Origin: an uncultured Dokdonia sp.
Lineage (GTDB): Bacteria > Bacteroidota > Bacteroidia > Flavobacteriales > Flavobacteriaceae
DNA: 64,000 bases
Direction of reading: 5' to 3'
NCBI GenBank assembly: GCA_947503305.1
Contig: CANNDF010000001.1
Coordinates: forward strand, 930,001-994,000
In this document: positions 55,638 to 64,000 of the stretch, piece by piece
Layout of the letters: every line of letters starts with the position of its first letter
Position numbering within the stretch: the first letter of the stretch is position 1
Translations under genes and position numbers: made by a program
Notes under the pieces: generated by a model
Told to the model about the DNA's origin: nothing
Database searches by the model: none
The model's input: the letters and a program-made list of their open reading frames with translations, nothing else

Positions 55638-56384
55638 ATGAAACTAACTTTAAAGATTTGGCGTCAAAAAAACGCTCAGGATAAAGGAAAGATGGTTCAA
55701 TACCCGATAGATGGTATAGATGGTGATATGTCTTTTTTAGAAATGCTCGATGTTCTGAATAATCAATTGATAGAACAAGGAGATGAACCTGTTGCATTTG
55801 ATCACGATTGTCGTGAAGGAATTTGTGGGATGTGTTCTCTCTTTATAAACGGGGAAGCCCATGGGCCAGATCGATTGGTAACAACCTGTCAATTACATAT
55901 GCGTAAATTTAAAGATGGAGATACCATTGTGATTGAACCCTTTAGAGCAAACGCATTTCCAGTGGTAAAAGACCTCGTGGTAGATCGCTCTGCTTTTGAC
56001 CGTGTACAACATGCAGGAGGATTTATATCTATAAATACATCGGGGAATACACAGGATGCAAATGCGATCCCTATAGAAAAAGTAGATGCAGACGCAGCTT
56101 TTGATGCCGCTACATGTATAGGATGCGGAGCATGTGTGGCAACCTGCAAAAACTCAAGTGCAATGCTCTTTGTAAGTGCTAAGGTAAGTCAGTTTGCATT
56201 ATTACCACAAGGACAGGTAGAAGCAACAGATCGAGTGCTTAATATGGTAAACCAGATGGATGAAGAAGGATTTGGTAACTGTACAAATACAGGAGCTTGT
56301 GAAGTAGAATGTCCAAAAGGAATATCCCTCGAGAATATTGCTCGTATGAATCGTGAATTCATGTCTGCAAGTTTAAAAGGTTAA
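55638..56384 (+). CDS. sdhB: Succinate dehydrogenase/fumarate reductase iron-sulfur subunit
   Basis: 248 aa. [2Fe-2S] ligands in [16 protein letters not shown] and the later TTCQLHM, [4Fe-4S] in [14 protein letters not shown] and [3Fe-4S] in [15 protein letters not shown]. It transfers electrons from SdhA to SdhC. It is followed after 13 bases by a perfect iterated palindrome and then a terminator. Confidence 0.96.
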   Translation: MKLTLKIWRQKNAQDKGKMVQYPIDGIDGDMSFLEMLDVLNNQLIEQGDEPVAFDHDCREGICGMCSLFINGEAHGPDRLVTTCQLHMRKFKDGDTIVIEPFRANAFPVVKDLVVDRSAFDRVQHAGGFISINTSGNTQDANAIPIEKVDADAAFDAATCIGCGACVATCKNSSAMLFVSAKVSQFALLPQGQVEATDRVLNMVNQMDEEGFGNCTNTGACEVECPKGISLENIARMNREFMSASLKG

Positions 56385-56397
56385 TTTTTCTGTTTAC

Positions 56398-56411
56398 GCT
56401 TTCGCGAAAGC
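56398..56411. repeat. Iterated palindrome, copy 9 (intergenic, after sdhB)
   Basis: Perfect copy 13 bases downstream of the sdhB stop codon. Confidence 0.9.
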
Positions 56412-56422
56412 ATAAAAAAGAT

Positions 56423-56459
56423 AAAAAAAGTCTGGGTGTACTATTCCCAGACTTTTTTT
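56423..56459 (+). terminator. Intrinsic terminator of sdhCAB
   Basis: 14-bp stem AAAAAAAGTCTGGG/CCCAGACTTTTTTT with a 9-nt loop. Confidence 0.9.
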
Positions 56460-56570
56460 GTTAAATACCGTATAGATCTAGTTGTATTTGTTTCTGTGTG
56501 AGGACTTGAAAGATGATTATTTTTTTGTCTAATACTTTTTTTTGAATTGAGCTTCATTTTAAATACCAAT

Positions 56571-56591
56571 GTTATCAAAACGTTATCAAAA
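56571..56591. repeat. Direct repeats GTTATCAAAA, 11-bp phase
   Basis: Two identical decamers at 56571-56580 and 56582-56591 are spaced about one helical turn apart, as for a protein bound twice on one DNA face. They lie about 275 bases upstream of nrdB. Confidence 0.5.
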
Positions 56592-56759
56592 ATCTCGCAA
56601 AGCAAGTGTAAAAACCCTTGCTGAGGGCATTTTTAGAGGTAAAAAATACTTCTTTTTTATGTCAAAAAAATAATTTTTAAACAACTGGAAATCAGCAATA
56701 TGATATGTCTGTTTAACATTTATATAAGAAATTAAAAATTTTACTCGTGTTGAAAACTT

Positions 56760-56768
56760 TGTGAATAA
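56760..56768 (-). promoter_or_regulatory. DnaA-box-like sequence upstream of nrdB
   Basis: TGTGAATAA, complement of TTATTCACA, fits the general DnaA box TTATNCACA. A single 9-mer can be chance in AT-rich DNA. Confidence 0.35.
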
Positions 56769-56864
56769 CCACATAGAGATGACGTGTAGCCCGCTGTGTT
56801 TTTTATTGATATTTGTTAGTCCCTAGAGGGATGAAAAAGAATTGAAATTCAAACCTAAAAAACA

Positions 56865-57851
56865 ATGAGTGTAGTAGAGCCTATCTTAGCAGAAAATAAA
56901 GACAGATTTGTGATTTTTCCAATCCAGCATCATGATATATGGGAATGGTATAAAAAATCGGAAGCTAGCTTTTGGACTGCAGAAGAAATTGACTTGCATC
57001 AAGATCTTACAGATTGGTCTACAAAACTTACCGATGATGAACGTTACTTCATCAAACATATCCTTGCTTTTTTTGCCGCATCAGACGGAATAGTAAATGA
57101 AAACTTAGCAGAAAACTTTGTAAATGAAGTACAATATTCTGAAGCTAAATTCTTTTACGGATTCCAAATCATGATGGAAAATATCCATTCTGAAACCTAC
57201 TCTTTACTCATCGATACCTACGTCAAAGATGATAAAGAAAAAAATATGCTCTTTAATGCTATTGAAACTTTTCCTGCTATCAAGAAGAAGGCAGAGTGGG
57301 CATTAAAGTGGATCGATAGTCCAAGCTTTGCCGAACGTCTTATTGCTTTTGCTGCAGTAGAAGGGATCTTTTTCTCAGGAGCTTTCTGTTCTATTTTCTG
57401 GCTTAAGAAAAGAGGGCTTATGCCTGGACTAACCTTCTCTAATGAGTTGATCTCTAGAGACGAAGGTGTGCACTGTGATTTTGCAGTACATCTCCATAAC
57501 CATCATTTAATAAATAAAGTGCCTAAAGAGCGTATCACAGGAATCATTGTAGATGCCCTTAATATAGAACGAGAGTTTATTACCGAATCGCTTCCTGTAA
57601 GTTTAATCGGTATGAATTCTAACCTAATGACACAGTATCTAGAATATGTGACAGATCGCTTACTCACAGAATTAGATTGTGAAAAAGTGTATAACACAGC
57701 AAACCCTTTTGACTTTATGGATATGATCTCGTTACAAGGAAAAACAAACTTCTTTGAAAAACGAGTGGGAGAATATCAAAAAGCAGGTGTTGTAAAAGAT
57801 GCAAATGATGATGGCAAAGGGCAACAAATTAGTTTTGATGCGTCATTCTAA
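56865..57851 (+). CDS. nrdB: Ribonucleotide reductase class I small subunit NrdB
   Basis: 328 aa. Dimetal ligands: Glu/Asp in [21 protein letters not shown], Glu in [12 protein letters not shown] and [10 protein letters not shown]. The C-terminal tail needed to bind NrdA is present ([10 protein letters not shown] ends acidic/aromatic). It provides the radical for dNTP synthesis. It precedes nrdA, the reverse of the E. coli order, with a 197-bp structured gap between them. Confidence 0.95.
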   Translation: MSVVEPILAENKDRFVIFPIQHHDIWEWYKKSEASFWTAEEIDLHQDLTDWSTKLTDDERYFIKHILAFFAASDGIVNENLAENFVNEVQYSEAKFFYGFQIMMENIHSETYSLLIDTYVKDDKEKNMLFNAIETFPAIKKKAEWALKWIDSPSFAERLIAFAAVEGIFFSGAFCSIFWLKKRGLMPGLTFSNELISRDEGVHCDFAVHLHNHHLINKVPKERITGIIVDALNIEREFITESLPVSLIGMNSNLMTQYLEYVTDRLLTELDCEKVYNTANPFDFMDMISLQGKTNFFEKRVGEYQKAGVVKDANDDGKGQQISFDASF

Positions 57852-58048
57852 AAAAGAACAAATCCTTGGTTTTTTAGATAGTAATCTAAGACCGCTTCGC
57901 AACTAGGTAGGTTGTCTATTAAAGTTGCGAACCCTAATAATAACAAATCATAATTAACGACATCGTTTGAGAAAATGATGGAGTACAAGTCAATTAACCT
58001 TTTTCTCAATTGGGGGAACACTTTTGAGAGCGTAAATTAGTAAAGTGT
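57852..58048 (+). promoter_or_regulatory. nrdB-nrdA intergenic region with two inverted repeats
   Basis: TTCGCAACT (57896-57904) pairs with AGTTGCGAA (57923-57931), an 18-nt loop; TTGAGAAAA (57967-57975) pairs with TTTTCTCAA (58001-58009), a 25-nt loop. Neither is followed by a T run, so these are not ordinary terminators. A regulatory RNA or RNA-processing element is possible. Confidence 0.45.
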
Positions 58049-60655
58049 ATGTATGTAGTAAAAAGAGATGGCCGTCAGGAACCGGTCATGTTCGACAAAA
58101 TTACCGCTAGGGTAAAGAAATTATGTTATGAACTTAGTGAATTTGTAGATCCAGTAAAAATCTCGATGCGTGTCATTGAAGGTCTTTATGATGGAGTAAC
58201 TACAAGTGAATTAGATAATCTCGCCGCGGAGACAGCAGCTTCGATGACAACAAGTCATCCAGATTATGCAAAACTAGCAGCACGTATTTCTGTATCAAAT
58301 CTACATAAGAATACAAAAAAAACATTTAGTGAGGTAATGACAGACTTGTATGAGTATGTCAATCCACGTACTGGTAAGAAAGCACCTATGGTCTCTGATG
58401 AGGTGTATCAGGTGATTATGGATAACAAGGATCAAATAGATTCTATGATTATTTATAATCGTGATTTTGGATATGATTATTTTGGCTTTAAAACCTTAGA
58501 ACGATCTTATCTGTTAAAAATTAATGGAAAAATAGCAGAGCGTCCACAGCATATGTTGATGCGAGTTTCTATAGGAATTCATATGAATGACTTAGAAGCA
58601 GCAAAAGAGACCTATGAGTTAATGTCTAAAAAGTACTTTACACATGCAACTCCAACACTTTTTAATTCAGGTACTCCAAAACCACAGATGTCTTCTTGTT
58701 TCCTACTTACAATGAAAGAAGACAGTATCGAAGGGATATACGATACACTTAAACAAACAGCAAAAATTTCTCAAAGCGCAGGGGGGATAGGATTATCTAT
58801 CCATAATATTCGTGCAAAAGGCTCTTATATTGGAGGTACTAACGGTACATCAAATGGAATTGTTCCTATGCTTAAAGTATTTAACGATACGGCAAGATAC
58901 GTAGATCAAGGTGGTGGAAAACGTAAAGGATCATTTGCTATCTATATGGAACCTTGGCATGCAGATATTTTTGATTTCTTAGACCTTAAGAAAAATCACG
59001 GTGCCGAAGAAATGAGAGCACGTGACCTTTTTTATGCGATGTGGATTTCAGATCTGTTTATGAAACGTGTACAAGAAGATGGCCCATGGACATTAATGTG
59101 TCCTAATGAGTGTCCAGATCTTTTTAATGTATATGGAGATGAGTTTGAAGCTTTATATACAAAATACGAAGAAGCAGGAAAAGGGCGTAGAACAATTAAG
59201 GCTCGTGAACTGTGGGAAAAGATTATGGAGTCTCAAATTGAGACAGGAACGCCTTATATGTTGTATAAAGATGCAGCAAACCGTAAGTCCAACCAGAAAA
59301 ACTTAGGAACGATACGCTCTTCAAACTTATGTACAGAAATTCTTGAGTATACTTCTGAAGATGAAGTAGCTGTATGTAACTTAGCTTCTATCGCATTACC
59401 TATGTTTATAAAGGATGGAGCTTTTGATCATGAGGAGTTATACAGAATTACGGTACGTGCGACTAAGAACTTAAACAAAGTTATAGATCGTAATTACTAC
59501 CCAGTTATAGAAGCAGAAAACTCTAATATGCGTCACCGTCCTATCGGACTTGGTGTACAAGGACTTGCAGATACATTTATCAAGTTACGTTTGCCATTTA
59601 CGAGCGATGAAGCTAAGAAATTAAATCAAGAGATTTTTGAGACCTTATACTTTGCAGCAGTAACAGCTTCTAAGGATATGGCAAAAGAAGAAGGCGCTTA
59701 TCAATCATTTGAAGGATCGCCTATCTCTCAAGGAGAATTCCAACATAACCTTTGGAATATTAAAGATGAAGAGTTGAGCGGTCGTTGGGACTGGGCGGCT
59801 TTACGTAAAGAAGTAATGGAACACGGAGTACGTAACTCATTACTTGTAGCGCCTATGCCTACAGCATCTACATCACAAATTCTAGGAAATAATGAAGCCT
59901 TTGAACCGTATACGTCTAATATCTATACACGTCGTGTGCTTTCTGGTGAATTTATCGTAGTCAATAAACATTTACTAGAAGATCTTGTGTCGCTTAACCT
60001 ATGGAATGATGATCTAAAAGCAGCTATTATGCGTGCTAATGGATCTATCCAGGGAATTGATGTAATCCCTCAAGAGTTGAAGGATTTATATAAAACTGTA
60101 TGGGAGATGAGTATGAAAGACATTATTGATATGTCTCGTCATAGAGGATACTTTATTGATCAGTCTCAATCTCTTAACCTTTTTATGGAGGGTGCCAACT
60201 TTGCAAAACTAACATCAATGCATTTTTATGCATGGCAAAGCGGATTAAAAACAGGAATGTACTATCTACGTACAAAATCTGCTGTAGATGCAAAGAAATT
60301 TACACTCTCTGCCGAAAAGAAAAAAGCACCACAACCTGCACAACAACAAGTAGCCGCAAGAGCAGCTCAAAAGATGGAAGCTTCACAACAGCCAGTTACA
60401 CCTCTACCGCAGAGTACTGTTAACGTGCCAGCACAAGTAGTGCAACATGCACAAGCTGCTGCAGAAATGCAAGTGCAAATGAACCTAGAAGAACCTGCTG
60501 CACCTTATGAAACGCAACAGGCTTCATTGCAATCTCAAATACAAACTCCATCCAATGTCAATACAGATCCTATGACGCCAGAAGAAATGAAAGCAATTAT
60601 TGCACAGGCAAAAGCAGGACAGGGAGATGACGATTGTTTGATGTGTGGATCTTAA
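58049..60655 (+). CDS. nrdA: Ribonucleotide reductase class I large subunit NrdA
   Basis: 868 aa. N-terminal ATP-cone (about 1-90; [22 protein letters not shown]), ten-stranded barrel with active-site Cys in [20 protein letters not shown] and [16 protein letters not shown], and the [18 protein letters not shown] substrate-site loop. A Gln/Ala-rich flexible linker (about 745-850) leads to the redox tail DDDCLMCGS with Cys863 and Cys866, which re-reduces the active site. It is inhibited by dATP via the ATP-cone in related enzymes. A terminator follows. Confidence 0.96.
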   Translation: MYVVKRDGRQEPVMFDKITARVKKLCYELSEFVDPVKISMRVIEGLYDGVTTSELDNLAAETAASMTTSHPDYAKLAARISVSNLHKNTKKTFSEVMTDLYEYVNPRTGKKAPMVSDEVYQVIMDNKDQIDSMIIYNRDFGYDYFGFKTLERSYLLKINGKIAERPQHMLMRVSIGIHMNDLEAAKETYELMSKKYFTHATPTLFNSGTPKPQMSSCFLLTMKEDSIEGIYDTLKQTAKISQSAGGIGLSIHNIRAKGSYIGGTNGTSNGIVPMLKVFNDTARYVDQGGGKRKGSFAIYMEPWHADIFDFLDLKKNHGAEEMRARDLFYAMWISDLFMKRVQEDGPWTLMCPNECPDLFNVYGDEFEALYTKYEEAGKGRRTIKARELWEKIMESQIETGTPYMLYKDAANRKSNQKNLGTIRSSNLCTEILEYTSEDEVAVCNLASIALPMFIKDGAFDHEELYRITVRATKNLNKVIDRNYYPVIEAENSNMRHRPIGLGVQGLADTFIKLRLPFTSDEAKKLNQEIFETLYFAAVTASKDMAKEEGAYQSFEGSPISQGEFQHNLWNIKDEELSGRWDWAALRKEVMEHGVRNSLLVAPMPTASTSQILGNNEAFEPYTSNIYTRRVLSGEFIVVNKHLLEDLVSLNLWNDDLKAAIMRANGSIQGIDVIPQELKDLYKTVWEMSMKDIIDMSRHRGYFIDQSQSLNLFMEGANFAKLTSMHFYAWQSGLKTGMYYLRTKSAVDAKKFTLSAEKKKAPQPAQQQVAARAAQKMEASQQPVTPLPQSTVNVPAQVVQHAQAAAEMQVQMNLEEPAAPYETQQASLQSQIQTPSNVNTDPMTPEEMKAIIAQAKAGQGDDDCLMCGS

Positions 60656-60675
60656 AAAATTAAATAAGTGTTATT

Positions 60676-60718
60676 ATAAACCCGATTATTTTATCATAAA
60701 TAATCGGGTTTATTTTTT
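60676..60718 (+). terminator. Intrinsic terminator of nrdA
   Basis: 16-bp stem (60676-60691 with 60698-60713; core AAACCCGATTATT) with a 6-nt loop and T run. Confidence 0.88.
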
Positions 60719-60805
60719 GTAATAAATTGGTATAAAATATTTTACAAGTAACACTTTAGTTTTCCTAATTTTTAGAATATCTTCCGTAAAAAAAGGATTG
60801 TATTT

Positions 60806-61306
60806 ATGGAAGAAGTAATACCCCCGTCATTTCAATGCTCATTCTGTGATTCTTCTATGGAAGAATCACAAGTCTTTTGTATATCATGTGGATTTCCAGA
60901 AAATGGAACGGAACAGGAAAAGTCAAAATTCCATGCACATCGTGTATTGGAGATGAGAGATACTAAAGATGCTAAAAAAGGTATTAGTAGTGCTAGAAAT
61001 ACACTATTTGTTATTGCTGCTCTTACGATGTTATGGGGGATTTATTATTTTTTCAAAAGTAATTGGGATATATCTATTATTATAACATATATGATTCTTG
61101 CTTGTATTTATATGGTACTTGGGTATTGGTCACAACAGAAACCACTTATAGCTCTTATATTAGGTTTGCTTGTATACTTAACGATTATTGTATTGGCAGC
61201 ATTATTTGAACCTTCAACTATATTAAGTGGAATTATCGTAAAAATACTAGTGATTATCTATTTAGGGAAAGGGATAAACTCAGCGTTACATATACGTAAA
61301 GTATAA
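60806..61306 (+). CDS. Zinc-ribbon membrane protein
   Basis: 166 aa. N-terminal zinc ribbon CSFC...CISC (Cys11, 14, 25, 28), a charged linker, then about four hydrophobic segments (about 66-165; TLFVIAALTMLWGIYYFF, YMILACIYMVLGYW, ALILGLLVYLTIIVLAALF, SGIIVKILVIIYLG). Unknown family. Its stop codon overlaps the start of the CPBP protease gene (TAATG), so the two are translationally coupled. Confidence 0.78.
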   Translation: MEEVIPPSFQCSFCDSSMEESQVFCISCGFPENGTEQEKSKFHAHRVLEMRDTKDAKKGISSARNTLFVIAALTMLWGIYYFFKSNWDISIIITYMILACIYMVLGYWSQQKPLIALILGLLVYLTIIVLAALFEPSTILSGIIVKILVIIYLGKGINSALHIRKV

Positions 61307-62088
61307 TGGAAAATAAGATACCACAAATAGCATCCTTATCCTGTGAGCAGTGTAATACCCCTTTGCAAAAGAGGGCTAAATTTTGTGGTACTTGTGGGGC
61401 GGCAGTCAATAAACAGCAGAATGATAAACTGCAAAAAAGTGTACAGTACATTATAGTGTTTTATCTTTCTTTTTTAGCATTGGCTATAGCAAATGCTATT
61501 CTTTTTGAAGAAGATACTAGTCTTTCTTCTGAGATTGTCGTTGAGGCGGTATTTATTTTAATGACATTAACCTTTTGCCTACTAGATATAAAAGCAATTC
61601 TCAAATTATATGGACTAGGGGATATTGATTTAAAATCAATAGTATTATCAATAGTGGCTCCCATTATAACAGCTATTATTGTCTACTATACTATAGGATG
61701 GATTAATGTTGTTTTGGAAGGTTATGATAATAATATGTATGAAGCGTATGTCTATTATGATTACCCATTAGTATACGCGATTATTTTTTTGGCAATTTTA
61801 CCTCCTATATTTGAAGAGCTTGCTTTTAGAGGGTTTTTATTCAATCAGATGCGTAAAGTAAGTTCTGTGCAGGTGACTATTATTGGGACTTCTTTTATTT
61901 TTGCATTAGTGCATTTCTCTTTGATTTCTTTTATTTGGATCTTCCCCTTCGGAATGCTTTTAGGGTATTTGCGACAGCGATATCAAACATTATGGTTAGG
62001 AATGATTGTACACTTCATTCATAACTTTTTAGTATTGATGTTGGATTATTATTACTATAACACTACAATTTTAGAATTAGGTTTGTAA
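61306..62088 (+). CDS. CPBP-family intramembrane metalloprotease with N-terminal zinc ribbon
   Basis: 260 aa. Zinc ribbon CEQC...CGTC (Cys13, 16, 27, 30), transmembrane segments, then the CPBP/Abi motifs: EELAFR (Glu170, Glu171, Arg175), FALVHFSL and MIVHFIHNF histidines, forming the in-membrane metal site. Such Rce1-like proteases process membrane peptides, prenylated proteins or bacteriocin-like factors; the substrate here is unknown. Both proteins of this overlapping pair begin with a zinc ribbon, which suggests they bind each other or a shared partner. A 22-bp palindrome follows three bases after the stop. Confidence 0.87.
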   Translation: MENKIPQIASLSCEQCNTPLQKRAKFCGTCGAAVNKQQNDKLQKSVQYIIVFYLSFLALAIANAILFEEDTSLSSEIVVEAVFILMTLTFCLLDIKAILKLYGLGDIDLKSIVLSIVAPIITAIIVYYTIGWINVVLEGYDNNMYEAYVYYDYPLVYAIIFLAILPPIFEELAFRGFLFNQMRKVSSVQVTIIGTSFIFALVHFSLISFIWIFPFGMLLGYLRQRYQTLWLGMIVHFIHNFLVLMLDYYYYNTTILELGL

Positions 62089-62095
62089 AAAGTAC

Positions 62096-62109
62096 GCTTT
62101 CGCGAAAGC
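62096..62109. repeat. Iterated palindrome, copy 10 (intergenic)
   Basis: Perfect copy extended to 22 bp (62092-62113), beginning immediately after the CPBP gene stop codon. Confidence 0.92.
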
Positions 62110-62297
62110 GTACCTTATATCAATAGGAATAGATAGCCTAGTAATATGGTATATCATATTAGATTTTACTATAATATACTAGGTATTGGTGTCTTCTCTT
62201 AACCTCCGAAAACTAATTTAAAAGAGAAGCACTCCTTCTTTGAGTCTTGTTATGATAGGTATACTGGCTTGACATTTAAATAAAAGCCAACACTAAT

Positions 62298-62319
62298 AAA
62301 AATAGGGTTGCCTATTTTT
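62298..62319. terminator. Bidirectional terminator between convergent genes
   Basis: Stem AAAAATAGG-GTTG-CCTATTTTT: a 9-bp stem with a 4-nt loop between the CPBP gene and the PiT gene. Confidence 0.65.
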
Positions 62320-62339
62320 AATATGATAAACTAAACAGT

Positions 62340-64000
62340 TTATGACTGTTGGTGCTCATTGTGATATAAATCCAAAAGATTCATAATCTCTTCAATAAGA
62401 TCTTTGGTTTCTAATAATAAACCAAAGTATAAAGTTGTATTCTTAGGACTTGACTCTTCCGTTCGCGTACGAGCTACTTGCTTTTGGATTTTTTCAGTGA
62501 CACTATTGTATAGCGTTTCTTTCTGGCCTAAGAGTTCCCCAATCTGCGCATAGTTACGTTCCTTAAAGGCGACTTGTGTAGCTGTCAAAAACTCATCCAG
62601 TTTCTGATCAATCTCCTGAAGATCCCTAATTTGATTAAAGCGCAAAGGCTTATGATTGTTGTTTACGTGCTTGTAACTTGCTTTGGCTATATACTCCAGA
62701 GACTGTGTAATGTCTTCTAAAAACCCTAAAATCTCGATGTAAAAGTTACTTCCGCGAACACTGGTCTCTTCCAGATTTTTAATAAAATAGAAAATATTGC
62801 CCCGCAGTTCATCAATTTCATCATTCAATTTTTCGACACCAGCACGACTCTTTTTCAAGCTTCCTACTTTGCCTTTGGCCAAGCCTTTCAGGACATTAGA
62901 ATATATTTTATTGGTTCTTGAGACAGTTTTGGCAATATTATCGGCGCTTTCTTCTATAATCCCTGAAATCGTTTGGCTTTCTGCTTTTTGTAGATCCTCC
63001 TCTAGTTGCGCTTCTTTGTTTTTCTTTTTACTAGAAAGATAGTTGCGTACAAGCATTAGGATAGCAAAGAAGAAGAGTCCAATAATTGCATAATGTCCTC
63101 CAAGATACATAAGATAAGCAAAGATACTGGCTGCGGTAAAAGCGGTTATGGCTGTTAAAAACCATCCTCCAATGACGTTAAGAACTCCGGCAACACGATA
63201 TACGGCACTTTCTGCACCCCATGCGCGATCTGCCAATGATGTACCCATGGCCACCATAAACGTGACATAGGTAGTAGATAATGGTAGTTTTAATCCAGTT
63301 GCTATTGAAATAAGGACACTAGCAATGATAAGATTTACAGAGGCCCTGACCATATCAAAAGCAGGGAGTTCTGATTTTGGGACAGTAGTAGCACTTTCTG
63401 AATCTTTAAAGCTAGTATTAATACCATTTTTTGCACTTTGAGGTAGTATCATATTGATGCTTGCATTTGCCACGATAACAGAGCGCACTAAATTTTGAGA
63501 AAGCCAATTAGGGCGAAAACGTTCTTTTACTTCATCTTGACGAGATAAATCAACAGATGTTTTTACAACACGACGTGCTTTTTTACTAAACCATAATGTA
63601 AGAACCATTACAAGTCCAGCAACTAGTAATAGTAATGGCTGCGTTGGTACTTTGGCAGCTAAGCCTTCCATGCTAAATAATTCAGGCGCAGTACCTGATG
63701 CTGCCCAATCTAAAAATGAATTATATGCTGCCATAGGAACTCCGATAAAGTTAACTAAATCATTACCTGCAAATGCCATGGCTAAAGCAAATGTTCCTAA
63801 GATGATAATAAGTCTATATACATTTATTTTTAGAGCACTTTGCGCGATAAAAGAAATGACAGTCCATATAGCTACATTAAGTCCTAAGAATGCTAATAAG
63901 TTTTCACTTGCCCATGCGCTAAATTCAGCAGGTAGAATATCTGCTCCTTTAAGTCCTTTTATAATTATAAAGTATGCGATTCCTGTAATAGACAATCCCC
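62340..64000 (-). CDS. PiT-family inorganic phosphate transporter with C-terminal PhoU-like domain (5' end outside window)
   Basis: At least 553 codons, open to the right edge; the N-terminus is missing, so a start near 63995 (TTG) is not accepted. The membrane part shows LGTFALAMAFAGNDLVNFIGVPMAAY (first PiT signature with GNDLVNF) and, in the second half, LPLSTTYVTFMVAMGTSLADRAWG. After the last membrane helices (about 325 residues in) a long helical cytoplasmic region follows (KGKVGSLKKSRAGVEKLNDEID, SLEYIAKASYKHVNNNH), resembling PhoU/DUF47. It imports phosphate with H+ or Na+; the fused PhoU-like domain may regulate transport. Confidence 0.9.
   Translation of the reverse strand, partial: GLSITGIAYFIIIKGLKGADILPAEFSAWASENLLAFLGLNVAIWTVISFIAQSALKINVYRLIIILGTFALAMAFAGNDLVNFIGVPMAAYNSFLDWAASGTAPELFSMEGLAAKVPTQPLLLLVAGLVMVLTLWFSKKARRVVKTSVDLSRQDEVKERFRPNWLSQNLVRSVIVANASINMILPQSAKNGINTSFKDSESATTVPKSELPAFDMVRASVNLIIASVLISIATGLKLPLSTTYVTFMVAMGTSLADRAWGAESAVYRVAGVLNVIGGWFLTAITAFTAASIFAYLMYLGGHYAIIGLFFFAILMLVRNYLSSKKKNKEAQLEEDLQKAESQTISGIIEESADNIAKTVSRTNKIYSNVLKGLAKGKVGSLKKSRAGVEKLNDEIDELRGNIFYFIKNLEETSVRGSNFYIEILGFLEDITQSLEYIAKASYKHVNNNHKPLRFNQIRDLQEIDQKLDEFLTATQVAFKERNYAQIGELLGQKETLYNSVTEKIQKQVARTRTEESSPKNTTLYFGLLLETKDLIEEIMNLLDLYHNEHQQS

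Larger units (their letters stand above)
56385..56864. other. Long intergenic region upstream of nrdB
   Basis: About 480 bases. It starts with the palindrome and the sdh terminator; then 56460-56864 has no good gene (a 62-codon minus frame at 56586-56774 has poor composition). It contains direct repeats (56571-56591), a DnaA-box-like sequence (56760-56768) and a short inverted repeat TCCCT/AGGGA (56820-56831) about 33 bases before nrdB. Confidence 0.55.

Noticed and set aside
56586-56774. 62-codon minus-strand frame upstream of nrdB
   Set aside because: Composition unlike neighbouring genes, no recognisable motif, and it covers the DnaA-like box; treated as non-coding.
57852-58048. Known riboswitch (for example cobalamin) between nrdB and nrdA
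   Set aside because: No recognisable conserved core; only two simple inverted repeats are visible.
63993-63995. TTG as the start codon of the phosphate transporter
   Set aside because: The frame is open to the window edge and PiT signatures imply missing N-terminal membrane segments, so the gene is simply cut.

Overview
The window reads as a chromosomal segment of a marine-type Flavobacteriaceae bacterium (Bacteroidota). The support is AT-rich DNA, TAnnTTTG-type promoter elements without strong Shine-Dalgarno sites, type IX secretion (T9SS) sorting domains, PorP/SprF-OmpA genes, DUF5689 and DUF3078 proteins, and a SUF operon in flavobacterial order. A 14-bp palindrome, GCTTTCGCGAAAGC, recurs ten times perfectly; I associate it with Dokdonia-like genomes, but that genus guess is from memory and low confidence. 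No rRNA, tRNA, transposase, phage module or CRISPR array was seen.

Layout. 1-6250: a secreted EEP-family nuclease diverges from a TonB receptor plus DUF5689 lipoprotein. 6400-14300 (minus): a gliding/T9SS-type operon of a 1,621-aa type-B-sorted adhesin with a tandemly duplicated module, a PorP/SprF protein and an OmpA-family protein. 14800-19800: a T9SS-A secreted protein, a second EEP nuclease, and HflX. 19800-29900 (minus): a SUF iron-sulfur operon (sufA, sufB, sufC, sufD, sufS, sufE, sufT-like) interrupted by two lipoproteins (one a metallo-beta-lactamase-fold hydrolase), a GNAT and a META lipoprotein, ending with DUF2480 and DUF3078 genes. 30000-35200: a META/T9SS protein, a TTG-initiated TonB receptor, a TauE/SafE permease and a TPR lipoprotein. 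35186-41130 (minus): a compact five-gene cell-envelope operon of two choice-of-anchor-B proteins, a beta-propeller lipoprotein, an MbnP-like protein and a MauG/MbnH-like diheme protein. 41284-52800: thiL, BrnQ, a second diheme peroxidase, aminopeptidase P, a Crp/Fnr regulator, a nine-Asp-box sortilin-like protein and a CDF transporter. 52877-60720: sdhCAB and nrdB-nrdA. 60800-64000: two zinc-ribbon membrane proteins (one a CPBP protease) and a PiT phosphate transporter cut by the window edge.

The most interesting signals are: (1) the iterated palindrome, found in all three codon phases inside genes and, when intergenic, always within about 20 nt 3' of a stop codon; (2) the MbnP/MauG-like pair inside an operon of surface beta-propellers, a candidate post-translationally matured copper- or redox-active envelope system; (3) the metallo-hydrolase lipoprotein inside the suf operon; (4) -7 promoter boxes abutting start codons, predicting leaderless mRNAs; and (5) structured non-coding DNA around nrdB/nrdA. 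Nothing was computed or searched; family calls rest on motifs read by eye.
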